A DNA stretch of 38,372 nt, from the NCBI GenBank assembly GCA_027603945.1, contig JADIIU010000117.1:1-38372 (forward strand). Reading direction: 5' to 3'. Made by a program: the position numbers and the translations under genes. Of this stretch, positions 30,692-38,372 are shown piece by piece. The notes beneath the pieces are model-generated. The model did no database searches, was not told the origin of the DNA, and was given only the letters and a program-made list of their open reading frames with translations. Position 1 is the first letter of the stretch. Each line of letters opens with the position of its first letter. The DNA comes from Terramyces sp. JEL0728. Its lineage: Eukaryota; Chytridiomycota; Chytridiomycetes; Rhizophydiales; Terramycetaceae.

Positions 30692-31008
30692 TTTGGTGGG
30701 GAGAGCGCAAATAACCGGAACGATACATTTATCGCACAACCGTACACTTCAACTATTGACGCATTCTTGTATGAATCGTCAGCAAGCACTATTTTCAGTC
30801 AAAATACCCTTATTGCGGGTTATAAAACCCGCTGTGCCACGAAATAGGATAATGAGTTATTAGGTTGTGTTGGTTCGTCCGACGTTTGCACAAGTGGATG
30901 CTGTGTGCAAGTGAGAATTTACTACCGTATCCATTTCACAATAACGTGTATGGTGTGGTATACTTGTAGCGGAACTTCGGGATTTGCAGCCTGGGAACTT
31001 TCAAAATA
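30692..31008. promoter_or_regulatory. Upstream region of Zn2Cys6 factor 1
   Basis: No ORF of note. The region carries a TATA box embedded in a CGG-containing palindrome (30815-30832) about 180 bases before the ATG at 31009, and otherwise looks like promoter and 5' UTR. Confidence 0.45.
30815..30832. promoter_or_regulatory. Inverted CGG repeat overlapping a TATA box
   Basis: GCGGGTTATAAAACCCGC has 7-bp arms GCGGGTT/AACCCGC around ATAA, which reads as CGG-N10-CCG, the inverted-triplet format bound by Zn2Cys6 dimers, and contains TATAAAA at 30821-30827. It lies 177 bases upstream of a Zn2Cys6 gene, suggesting autoregulation (inference). Confidence 0.5.
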
Positions 31009-32605
31009 ATGGGAAAGTTAAACTGCTTGGAATGTAGCAGAAAGAAACAAAAGTGCAATAGACAGCGGCCACAATGCCATGGATGTCAAATATCGAATGT
31101 GCCTTGCAAATATGCCCAAAATACAGTCCCACCAACTGCAACAAAGTGCACAACAGAAGCAGAGAAAGTCTTTCTGGACCAGCAAACAGAACAATTGGAT
31201 GCTTCAAATCATTATGATTGGGCTATGCTTTCTGAAGATCCCTCCATGAAGCCAAGTCCCGATATATTGAATTTATACTTGGATGCTTTAATTGACGCAG
31301 GAGGAGAAGCTGCAGAAGCACATGTGTTGGAAATGACGACAAAACTATCGCTGGTGTCTCCGACCGCACTAGTTTTGGCAAAAGAAACTTCGATAATGCT
31401 GAAATATTGTATTAGAGGAATTGGATTTGATTTCCTGGGGAACCCAGAGGTAGCGAAACTGTGTTTGGAGAAAGCCTTGCACTATCTCCATGACACACTA
31501 GGTGATCCTTCGGTTACAAATGTCCGAGCAATGTTAGCTCTGGCACTGTTTCATAAGAGTAACGATTATCTAATAAGGAATGAAAAGGTTGGATGAAGGA
31601 TTAGCGTACTATTCGATCGCAGTGAAAATGGCAAAAGATATTGGGATAAACCGAGAGGAATCCCTGGATAGACTGACAACAAGCGAATTTGAAAAGGAGG
31701 AATGTAGAAAGCTGTGGTGGTGGATTTACAGGATCGACCAGTACTTGCGATTCAAAAACAAGTCAGTTTTGAATGATGGAGATAACGGTGTGTTCTTGCC
31801 AGGTAGCAATCGTGCCAAAGGTCAGGATCAAACACCTTACTTGGGGATGTCTATTTTGGCATCGAGCGAGTGGTTCACCCCACCATTGGAAGATCAGAGC
31901 ATTCATAGTTGCAAAATATTGCTTACAAGGATATTGGGAAAAGCCATAGAATTCAACCACCTATACCATAGCAAAGGCAGCAAAATCAATGCAAATTATA
32001 TACGCCAAACATTAGAAGGATCACTGCAGCTATGGTGGGAGAACTTGCCTCCCTCATTCTATGACCATTTAAAACTTTTGCACAGTGGAGCAAAGATTTC
32101 ACAAAGCGAGAGCTGGCAGGTGTTTGAAATATACCTACATTACAATTACGTCAGGGCAGAAGTCTTATTGCCGACGCTATTCACAGAACTACAGGCATTG
32201 CAAACTGGATCTACCCCAAAAACAGTTGTGAAGCTATCAAATATTGCAAAGGAAAGTGCTATGATGTTGAAATTAATGCTGCAATCAAACGCCGCATATT
32301 TATACAAGTCTCCTATATTTGTAGTAAGTTTTAGTTGATCATAGATACCGATTTTCCACCTCGCAATACCAATTTACTGCGCTACATTAGCAGATATACC
32401 ACAAGATCTTAAACTAGAACTAGAGAATGCGCTTGCATTGCATATCAACTGTATTAGAGAATATCTTGGGAAATCTACGATTAAACCGTTGATGTTGGAT
32501 ACATTTGATTACTTGATAGCACTGACTGATGTCAAAACACTGGTCCAGGATTTCACCAAGCTCAAGATATTAAACAATGATCCTTGCGCTATTCAAAGTA
32601 ATTAG
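31009..32605 (+). CDS. Zn2Cys6 fungal transcription factor 1
   Basis: Exons 31009-31558, 31578-32323 and 32345-32605 (introns 19 and 21 nt) give 518 aa. The N-terminal zinc cluster has the exact C-x2-C-x6-C-x6-C-x2-C-x6-C spacing (CLECSRKKQKC, then CHGCQISNVPC). The middle carries the fungal-specific regulatory domain, best seen in CRKLWWWIYRIDQYLRFKNK, plus repeated helices through to IPIYCATL and LDTFDYLIAL. Such proteins bind CGG-containing sites as dimers. There is little coiled-coil linker after the cluster. Paralog of the next gene, with both introns at matching sites. Target pathway unknown. Confidence 0.92.
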
Positions 32606-32779
32606 GATTATCCAGTTGAAGGCAGTTCTCATATGGAATAATTCCCATAGCCTGGTATTGGCTGTAATAAACTAGCGCAGACCATCCATTTTCAATTCAA
32701 TAGTGCATTCTTTGAACCAACATCTAAATCAAACGGCCGATATGTAAATCACCCGAGTCCGAGATATCTTTGCAAATTC

Positions 32780-34550
32780 ATGGTTAGACCAAACAACACT
32801 TGTTTAGGATGCGCAAGAAAGAAACAAAAGTGTACCAGAGAAAGACCTACATGTCAAGGATGCATAATTTCAAAAGTAGAATGTATATATCAAGAAATCT
32901 CTAGTGTATTGAAGAAAAAGAAAGTAATGACTGCTAGGGAAAAGGCTCTAGAAGATAGGCTGAACCAGTTGGAAGCAGCATTCATGGCTGCAAACCCAAA
33001 TACGTCTTGGTTGCTACCTTTTGATTTCCAAGTCAAGGAGCCAAAAATGGATACACTGAATTTGGATGACGCTTATTCTTTTGACGCGGAAGGGGAACTT
33101 GCCGAGACGGAAGTACTGGAGTTGTTTACATTCATGTCAGCTGTTGTTTGGGTGAGGTCAAAAGAGAATTCAAAAATGCTAAAGTATGCGCTTCGAGGTC
33201 TTGGGTTTGAGCTCCAAGGTAAGCAGCATTTAGCTCCAAAATGTGCAGAGAAAGCAATTCAACATTTCTCAGACGCCATTGCAAACCCAAGTGTAACTAG
33301 TGTAAGGGCCATCTTGATTTCCGCTCTTTTGCATTTACGTAATAGTAGTTTTATTTAGGACTGCATCGTTTGAAAGAAGGGTTTGCTTATTATTCATGCG
33401 CGGTTATTATGGCCAAAGATGTTGGAATCAACAGAGAAGAATCCTTGTCGCTCATCTACAGTGACGAATTTGAAAAGGAAGAGTGTAGAAAATTATGGTG
33501 GTGGATTTATAGTATTGATCAGTTTTTAAGATACAAGAACAAATCAGTCTTGGCAGACGACGATAATGGAGTATTTTTGCCTGGGAATTACAATACCGCT
33601 CTTCAAGATAAAACCCCGTATCTGGGAATTTCAATTATGGCATCAAAGGATTGGTTTACCCCTCCTTTAGCAGATCAAAATCTCCACAGTGCTAGAATCA
33701 CACTGGCCAGAATATTTGGAAAGGTTTTGCATTTTAACCACCTTTATCACAACCAAGGCAGCAAAATCAACGTTATTTATATACTTTCGACACTATCCGG
33801 ATCAATTCAGTTGTGGTGGAACAGTCTTCCAAGCAGTTTCCTTGAAAAACTAGATTGCCTGTATGCTGGGGCAAAAATCGAGAACACAGAAACTTGGCAG
33901 GTATTTGAAATATGCACACAGTACAACTACATTAGAGCCGAGGTGCTATTGCCGGTGCTATTCAATTACATACTAGAAAACAAACCTGCATCTGCAACTG
34001 CAAGGCCGTTACAAGAACTAGCCAAAGTAGCCAAGGAAAGCGCGGTTTTATTGAATTTGGTAATTGGATCATCTCCTTCGTTCATGTTTTTGAACCCAAT
34101 GTTAGCGGTAAGTTGCACTTGAATTAGGTATTCATTTTCCATCTTACAATCCCGATATACTGCGCTACACTGATAGATTTACCATTGGGTTTAAAATCAG
34201 ACTTGTCGCAAGCACTAGATGTACATGTAAAGTGTGTCCAACATTTCTTGAAAATCTCCAAAGCCAAACCATTGATTTTAGATACCTTTGATTATCTTAT
34301 ATCACTGACAAATGTTAAAAAGTTGATTATTGATTTCACCAGATTTAAAATATTGGATCAAGATCCGATGGCTTTTGTTGCCAAGGAACAGGCCAGCCAG
34401 CATCAACCTCTTTTTCCTAGCCAGATTGAGTTGGTTCAGTCACCATGGAATTGCAAGTCTGAACCAGGTACTCCTATCACAGATTTGGAACAAATGCTTG
34501 CTCCAGCCCTTGCCGAATCGGAAATGGACTTGCAACTACCTCCACGTTAA
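32780..34550 (+). CDS. Zn2Cys6 fungal transcription factor 2
   Basis: Exons 32780-33338, 33359-34107 and 34128-34550 (introns 20 and 20 nt) give 576 aa. The zinc cluster is CLGCARKKQKC then CQGCIISKVEC, followed by a basic stretch (LKKKKVMTAREKALEDRLNQ) that looks like the linker and start of a dimerisation coiled coil. The regulatory domain matches its neighbour (CRKLWWWIYSIDQFLRYKNK, GVFLPGNYN, IPIYCATLIDLP). It has an extra C-terminal tail of about 50 residues rich in Gln, Pro and acidic residues (EMDLQLPPR at the end) that factor 1 lacks and that could be an activation domain. Tandem duplicate 174 bases downstream of factor 1. Confidence 0.92.
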
Positions 34551-34674
34551 TCATCAACAATATATTGCATACAGTTTATCTAAAATTTCATTATCTCCCT
34601 TGTAATTACGAATCTGTTTCGCAATATCTCACTTGGACATTAAAGAAATTCGGCAAGTCTGAAATATATTTTAT

Positions 34675-36687
34675 TTATTCTTTAGGAACCAAGTATGCAT
34701 TTTCAAGATACTTGATTTGATTGTAAATCATTTCCCGAGCCCGATCATCCCAACCAGCATATACTCCATCCTTATATGTAGTCAAGTCCAATTCAGTAGT
34801 TTCTGCAGGATCGTTAGTCAAATCATAGACAGAAACAGACCCAGAGAGATCGACTGCCATTTTGAGACCATTTTCGCGGACTTGAATGGCAGATAGACCT
34901 GGATTGGCAAATCCAAATCGCGGCTTGATGACTTCTGGATGCAGTAAGCTGTTTCCTTCATATCCATAGTCAAATACTGTGTCATTGGTGAATTGGTCAT
35001 TTAAAATATCCATGATTGTTGGGACTACATCGAGGTTGGTTCTATCTCCTGTGATTTTAGTGTTTTTCAACAATGGCTTCCATTTTTCGTTTTCAGTCCA
35101 CAACATCAACGGCACTTTGAAAGTCACATCCAATACATTTCCTGCAGCAAAGATTCCCTTTTCGCCAAATGCAAACCCATGATCGCCATTGATAATTAGC
35201 AAAGTTTCTTTTGCAATGTCCTTTTTCTTCAGGTATTCAACGAGATTTTGCAACACTGCATCTGTATGGGATACCGTATTGAGGTAGTGGTTAACTTGCG
35301 TGTATTCAGATGTAGTATAGTCTCTCATTTCCCAGTTATCTGGCAGATTCCACGGATGGTGGTTTGTGTTGGTCATGGAAGCCATATAGAACGGTTTCTT
35401 TGCCTCAACTTGTTCATCCATCCATTTAAACATTCTAGGTAGAATAACTTCATCATCATATCCAAAATAGTTTACAAACTGGAATGGTGCTTGACCATTG
35501 TATTCTGCATCAATTTCTTCTTTGCCGTATAGAGGCAATTCCATCTTGGCAGTGATTTTATCCAAATTATCAAAAATTGTGCACGATTCCATCAACATTG
35601 TGTTGAAGCCATTTTCTTTCATGTGTGTTGGCAGACATGTCTTGTAAAAGCTTCGTTTGTGTTCAGAAATGAAATCAGAGGGATGAGGGTACATTGAGCA
35701 CTGCATAGACAGAATTGATTTGATTGTATATGAAACTACGGTAGAGAATGTAGGGGCATACGCGCATTCGTTGACAAATGAATCTAGGAATGGTGTAATA
35801 TTTCTTTCCTTCATAGATTCTTCATTCAGCACTCTTTTCGCAAGCGGTGAATCATAATTGAATGGATACAAATCACCCCTTCCAGATTCTATTGTGAACA
35901 AGATGATATTCTTGATTTCAGAGTGATTGGTTCGTTTCAAGAATGAAAAGTCTTCAACTTTCTGTGTATGTAGCAAAGAATGAATATTTTCAAATTGAAA
36001 ATCAGATTTGATTGACTTTGAAATGCCTAATTTGGTCAACGGATCATTCCATGGTGCTGTTACAAATTTAAACAGTACATTTTTTGACATGTGAGGGTAT
36101 GGCCATCCTGGTCGAACTAGGAATGCTAGCAGTAAATAAAAGAAATAGACTAGGAACCAAGTGGCAGCACGCTTCTTGGCAACTGGTTTAGTTGATAGAG
36201 GCAAGTAATCCATTGACCTTTTTTGCTGTGAATAGTCTACCCAGGCGACTAGTCCAAATAAACAGGCAAATACTAGATACACCATCCCCAACACAAACAC
36301 TTCTTCCTTTGATGAAGCCATTTTTGAAAAGTCTTTCCAATTTTCAACAACTTTGTAAATGATTGAAACATCGAAATCAACTCCAGATATAATGATTGCT
36401 GTAATACAAGTTACTAGCAGGAATATGTGGAAGAGCTTAATGCACCAACTAACGAAATATCCTAGAATGGCAATTGGTCCAAATGTAGCCAGCATGTAGC
36501 AGTCAAAGAAATAAACACCAAATATGAGGAATAAATCCTGGTATAAGACCGAAGCGAACAGTATTACCATATCTATTGGTGTATAACGACCTATTTCAAC
36601 GAATGCTAAGAGCAGCTTGTAGTATATAGAATACAGGACCGCAGATTTGACATAGGCCTTGCTGAAAATACCCAGTGCTCTTGTCAT
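34675..36687 (-). CDS. LTA synthase-like alkaline-phosphatase-superfamily membrane enzyme, copy 1
   Basis: 670 aa, intronless, ATG 36687 (MTRALGIFSKAYV); the in-frame codons before it lack an ATG. About five membrane spans occupy the first 210 residues (for example LFASVLYQDLFLIFGVYFFD, VFVLGMVYLVFACLFGLVAW). The soluble domain carries sulfatase/phosphotransferase motifs: ILFTIESGRGDLYPF with the metal-binding Glu, TPFLDSFV, a probable Thr nucleophile in VVSYTIKSI, TNTNHHPW, and INGDHGFAFGEKG with metal-binding Asp-His. This is the architecture of LtaS-type glycerol-phosphate transferases and related phosphoethanolamine transferases. The actual donor and acceptor in a fungus are unknown; cell-wall or GPI/glycan modification is plausible. 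Near-identical to the copy at 37236. Confidence 0.88.
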   Translation of the reverse strand: MTRALGIFSKAYVKSAVLYSIYYKLLLAFVEIGRYTPIDMVILFASVLYQDLFLIFGVYFFDCYMLATFGPIAILGYFVSWCIKLFHIFLLVTCITAIIISGVDFDVSIIYKVVENWKDFSKMASSKEEVFVLGMVYLVFACLFGLVAWVDYSQQKRSMDYLPLSTKPVAKKRAATWFLVYFFYLLLAFLVRPGWPYPHMSKNVLFKFVTAPWNDPLTKLGISKSIKSDFQFENIHSLLHTQKVEDFSFLKRTNHSEIKNIILFTIESGRGDLYPFNYDSPLAKRVLNEESMKERNITPFLDSFVNECAYAPTFSTVVSYTIKSILSMQCSMYPHPSDFISEHKRSFYKTCLPTHMKENGFNTMLMESCTIFDNLDKITAKMELPLYGKEEIDAEYNGQAPFQFVNYFGYDDEVILPRMFKWMDEQVEAKKPFYMASMTNTNHHPWNLPDNWEMRDYTTSEYTQVNHYLNTVSHTDAVLQNLVEYLKKKDIAKETLLIINGDHGFAFGEKGIFAAGNVLDVTFKVPLMLWTENEKWKPLLKNTKITGDRTNLDVVPTIMDILNDQFTNDTVFDYGYEGNSLLHPEVIKPRFGFANPGLSAIQVRENGLKMAVDLSGSVSVYDLTNDPAETTELDLTTYKDGVYAGWDDRAREMIYNQIKYLENAYLVPKE

Positions 36688-37235
36688 GTTGAATTTTTTT
36701 TGTGTTTTCAAAAACCTCAAACAGCTTCATTGCCACAGTCATGTGGCTGTAACAAAAATCTCGGTGAAAACCAAAAGTTTCGGAACAGTGAAACAGGACA
36801 TTTTATTCCGTTACAAGTAAACAAACAATCTGAAAGCAAAGTTTAGTCTAGGATTTGCAAGCGAGCTAGTTGGCAGTGTTAGCGGGGACATTTCTATTAG
36901 CACCCTATAATGAAAGGATTTTCAACTTTTTCTTGTTTAGATCAATATTCCTTGTTTAGGTCAATATTCCTTGTTTAGATCGATTATTAGTTGGTAAACC
37001 CTCTCTACTGACCAACTGGAGCAAATTCCAAACCTATAGTGAATTTGGAGTCAAAGGCATCTGCTGATACTTGTCAGTGTCCACTTTTGCTGGTTACATA
37101 TCTGAATCAGAGGAATCTTAATTGGATGGTCACTAGCTGCACTGGTGACTACTGTTCTTTAGTTATCGATAAGGTGTGTGACCAGTTATGATAAACCAGT
37201 TTTACAAGGCAAAAATTCGTGATACTAAATAATAT
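36688..37235. other. Intergenic region between the two LTA synthase-like genes
   Basis: 548 bases without a gene. It contains a three-unit 19-bp tandem repeat (36930-36986) and a small imperfect hairpin near 37122-37148 (GTCACTAG/CTGGTGAC). It should include the promoter of copy 1 and the 3' flank of copy 2; similarity between the copies does not extend into it. Confidence 0.5.
36930..36986. repeat. Three 19-bp tandem repeats
   Basis: Three consecutive units, 36930-36948, 36949-36967 and 36968-36986, of the form tccttgtttagatcaatat with one to a few changes each, about 240-300 bases upstream of the copy 1 ATG. Could be repeated binding sites or a minisatellite. Confidence 0.75.
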
Positions 37236-38372
37236 TTATTCCTTGGATTTATACGCTTCATCAAGATACTTTATCTCCTTATAAATCATTTCCCGAGCCC
37301 GATCATCCCAACCAGCATATACTCCATCCTTGTATGTAGTCAAGTCCAATTCAGTAGTTTCTGCAGGATCGTTAGTCAAATCATAGACAGAAACAGACCC
37401 AGAGAGATCGACTGCCATTTTGAGACCATTTTCGCGGACTTGAATGGCAGATAGACCTGGATTGGCAAATCCAAATCGCGGCTTGATGACTTCTGGATGC
37501 AGTAAGCTGTTTCCTTCGTATCCATAGTCAAATACTGTGTCATTGGTGAATTGGTCATTTAAAATATCCATGATTGTTGGGACTACATCGAGGTTGGTTC
37601 TATCTCCTGTGATTTTAGTGTTTTTCAACAATGGTTTCCATTTTTCGTTTTCAGTCCACAACATCAACGGCACTTTGAAAGTCACATCCAATACATTTCC
37701 TGCAGCAAAGATTCCCTTTTCGCCAAATGCAAACCCATGATCGCCATTGATAATTAGCAAAGTTTCTTTTGCAATGTCCTTTTTCTTCAGGTATTCAACG
37801 AGATTTTGCAACACTGCATCTGTATGGGATACCGTATTGAGGTAGTGGTTAACTTGCGTGTATTCAGATGTAGTATAGTCTCTCATTTCCCAGTTATCCG
37901 GCAGATTCCATGGATGGTGGTTTGTGTTGGTCATGGAAGCCATATAGAACGGTTTCTTTGCCTCAACCTGCTCATCCATCCATTTAAACATTCTAGGTAG
38001 AATAACTTCGTCATCATATCCAAAATAGTTTACAAACTGGAATGGTGCTTGACCATTGTATTCTGCATCGATTTCTTCTTTGCCGTATAGAGGCAATTCC
38101 ATCTTGGCAGTGATTTTATCCAAATTATCAAAAATTGTGCACGATTCCATCAACATTGTGCTAAATCCATTCTGTTTTAGTCTTGTTGGAAGACATGTTT
38201 TGTAATATGTTCGTTTGTGTTCAGAAATGAAATCAGAGGGATGAGGGTACATCGAGCACTGCATAGACAAAATTGATTTGATTGTATATGAAACTACGGT
38301 AGAGAATGTGGGGGCATACGCGCACTCGTTGACAAATGAATCTAGGAATGGTGTAATATTTCTTTCCTTCAT
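37236..38372 (-). CDS. LTA synthase-like membrane enzyme, copy 2, 5' end cut by window edge
   Basis: The window holds the C-terminal 378 residues, starting at the codon for Met in MKERNITPFLDSF, which is internal in copy 1 (about residue 300). The membrane spans and the IESGRGD motif therefore lie outside; the Thr nucleophile region, TNTNHHPW and INGDHGFAFGEKG are present. Over about 37280-38150 the two copies differ at only about ten bases by eye, mostly silent, but the last residues differ (DEAYKSKE against ENAYLVPKE) and so does a block at 38155-38213. Same inferred activity as copy 1. Confidence 0.88.
   Translation of the reverse strand: MKERNITPFLDSFVNECAYAPTFSTVVSYTIKSILSMQCSMYPHPSDFISEHKRTYYKTCLPTRLKQNGFSTMLMESCTIFDNLDKITAKMELPLYGKEEIDAEYNGQAPFQFVNYFGYDDEVILPRMFKWMDEQVEAKKPFYMASMTNTNHHPWNLPDNWEMRDYTTSEYTQVNHYLNTVSHTDAVLQNLVEYLKKKDIAKETLLIINGDHGFAFGEKGIFAAGNVLDVTFKVPLMLWTENEKWKPLLKNTKITGDRTNLDVVPTIMDILNDQFTNDTVFDYGYEGNSLLHPEVIKPRFGFANPGLSAIQVRENGLKMAVDLSGSVSVYDLTNDPAETTELDLTTYKDGVYAGWDDRAREMIYKEIKYLDEAYKSKE

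Noticed and set aside
37122..37148. Imperfect hairpin GTCACTAG/CTGGTGAC
   Set aside because: Short arms with one mismatch in an A/T-rich spacer; no supporting context for a terminator or binding site.
1..38372. Alternative genetic code
   Set aside because: TAA, TAG and TGA all end conserved proteins at expected positions, and in-frame breaks are explained by GT-AG introns.
1..38372. CRISPR array, insertion sequence or retroelement
   Set aside because: No regular spaced repeats, transposase or reverse-transcriptase motifs were seen; this is eukaryotic coding sequence throughout.

Overview
This is nuclear DNA from an AT-rich, gene-dense fungus. Two tandem Zn2Cys6 (Gal4-type) transcription factors with fungal-type regulatory domains, a PMT4-like protein O-mannosyltransferase and p21-activated (STE20/PAK) kinases place it in Fungi. 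A type IIC (Na+/K+-ATPase-like) P-type ATPase, Aladin, a UBE3D-like protein and a UBAC2-like protein fit an early-diverging, possibly zoosporic, lineage better than a yeast; that placement is inference. I could not name the species.

The dominant feature is how the genes are split. By following conserved protein families across frame breaks I rebuilt 14 spliced genes with 46 GT-AG introns. Of these, 45 are 19-22 nt long (14 of 19, 19 of 20, 10 of 21, 2 of 22) and one is 27 nt. Every rebuilt gene has a coding length divisible by three. 38 of the 46 introns end in TAG, and nearly all carry a TAAC/TAAT/TGAC/TGAT-like branch motif only a few bases before the acceptor. Conventional ORF calling breaks these genes apart.

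Layout. 1-1648: tandem short-chain dehydrogenases, the first cut by the window edge. 2151-4159: a C2H2 protein, a SAM methyltransferase and the mitochondrial twin-Cx9C protein CMC4. 4324-7555 (minus): a complete IIC P-type ATPase. 7747-10560 (plus): Aladin, a small zinc-finger-like ORF and a UBE3D-like protein. 10623-14602 (minus): a KA1-domain kinase with a coiled-coil insertion in its N-lobe, a UBAC2-like rhomboid/UBA protein, a tiny ORF and OHCU decarboxylase. 15009-19779: two unrecognised proteins, a TMEM19/DUF92 membrane protein and PMT4, the last two diverging with 25 bp between start codons. 19870-21595 (minus): importin alpha. 22109-28259 (plus): an unrecognised helical protein and two tandem PAK kinases. 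28275-30241 (minus): an atypical SDR and an ESCRT-III protein that appears fused to a C-terminal ubiquitin-like domain. 30305-34550 (plus): small ORFs and the two Zn2Cys6 factors. 34675-38372 (minus): two near-identical alkaline-phosphatase-superfamily (LTA synthase-like) membrane enzymes, the second cut by the window edge.

Most genes are unrelated housekeeping functions (nuclear transport, ER glycosylation and quality control, endosomal sorting, ion transport, urate degradation). The clear local theme is tandem duplication: four adjacent paralogous pairs (SDR, PAK, Zn2Cys6, LTA-synthase-like), at least two with patchy identity suggesting gene conversion. I saw no rRNA, tRNA, transposon or CRISPR array.
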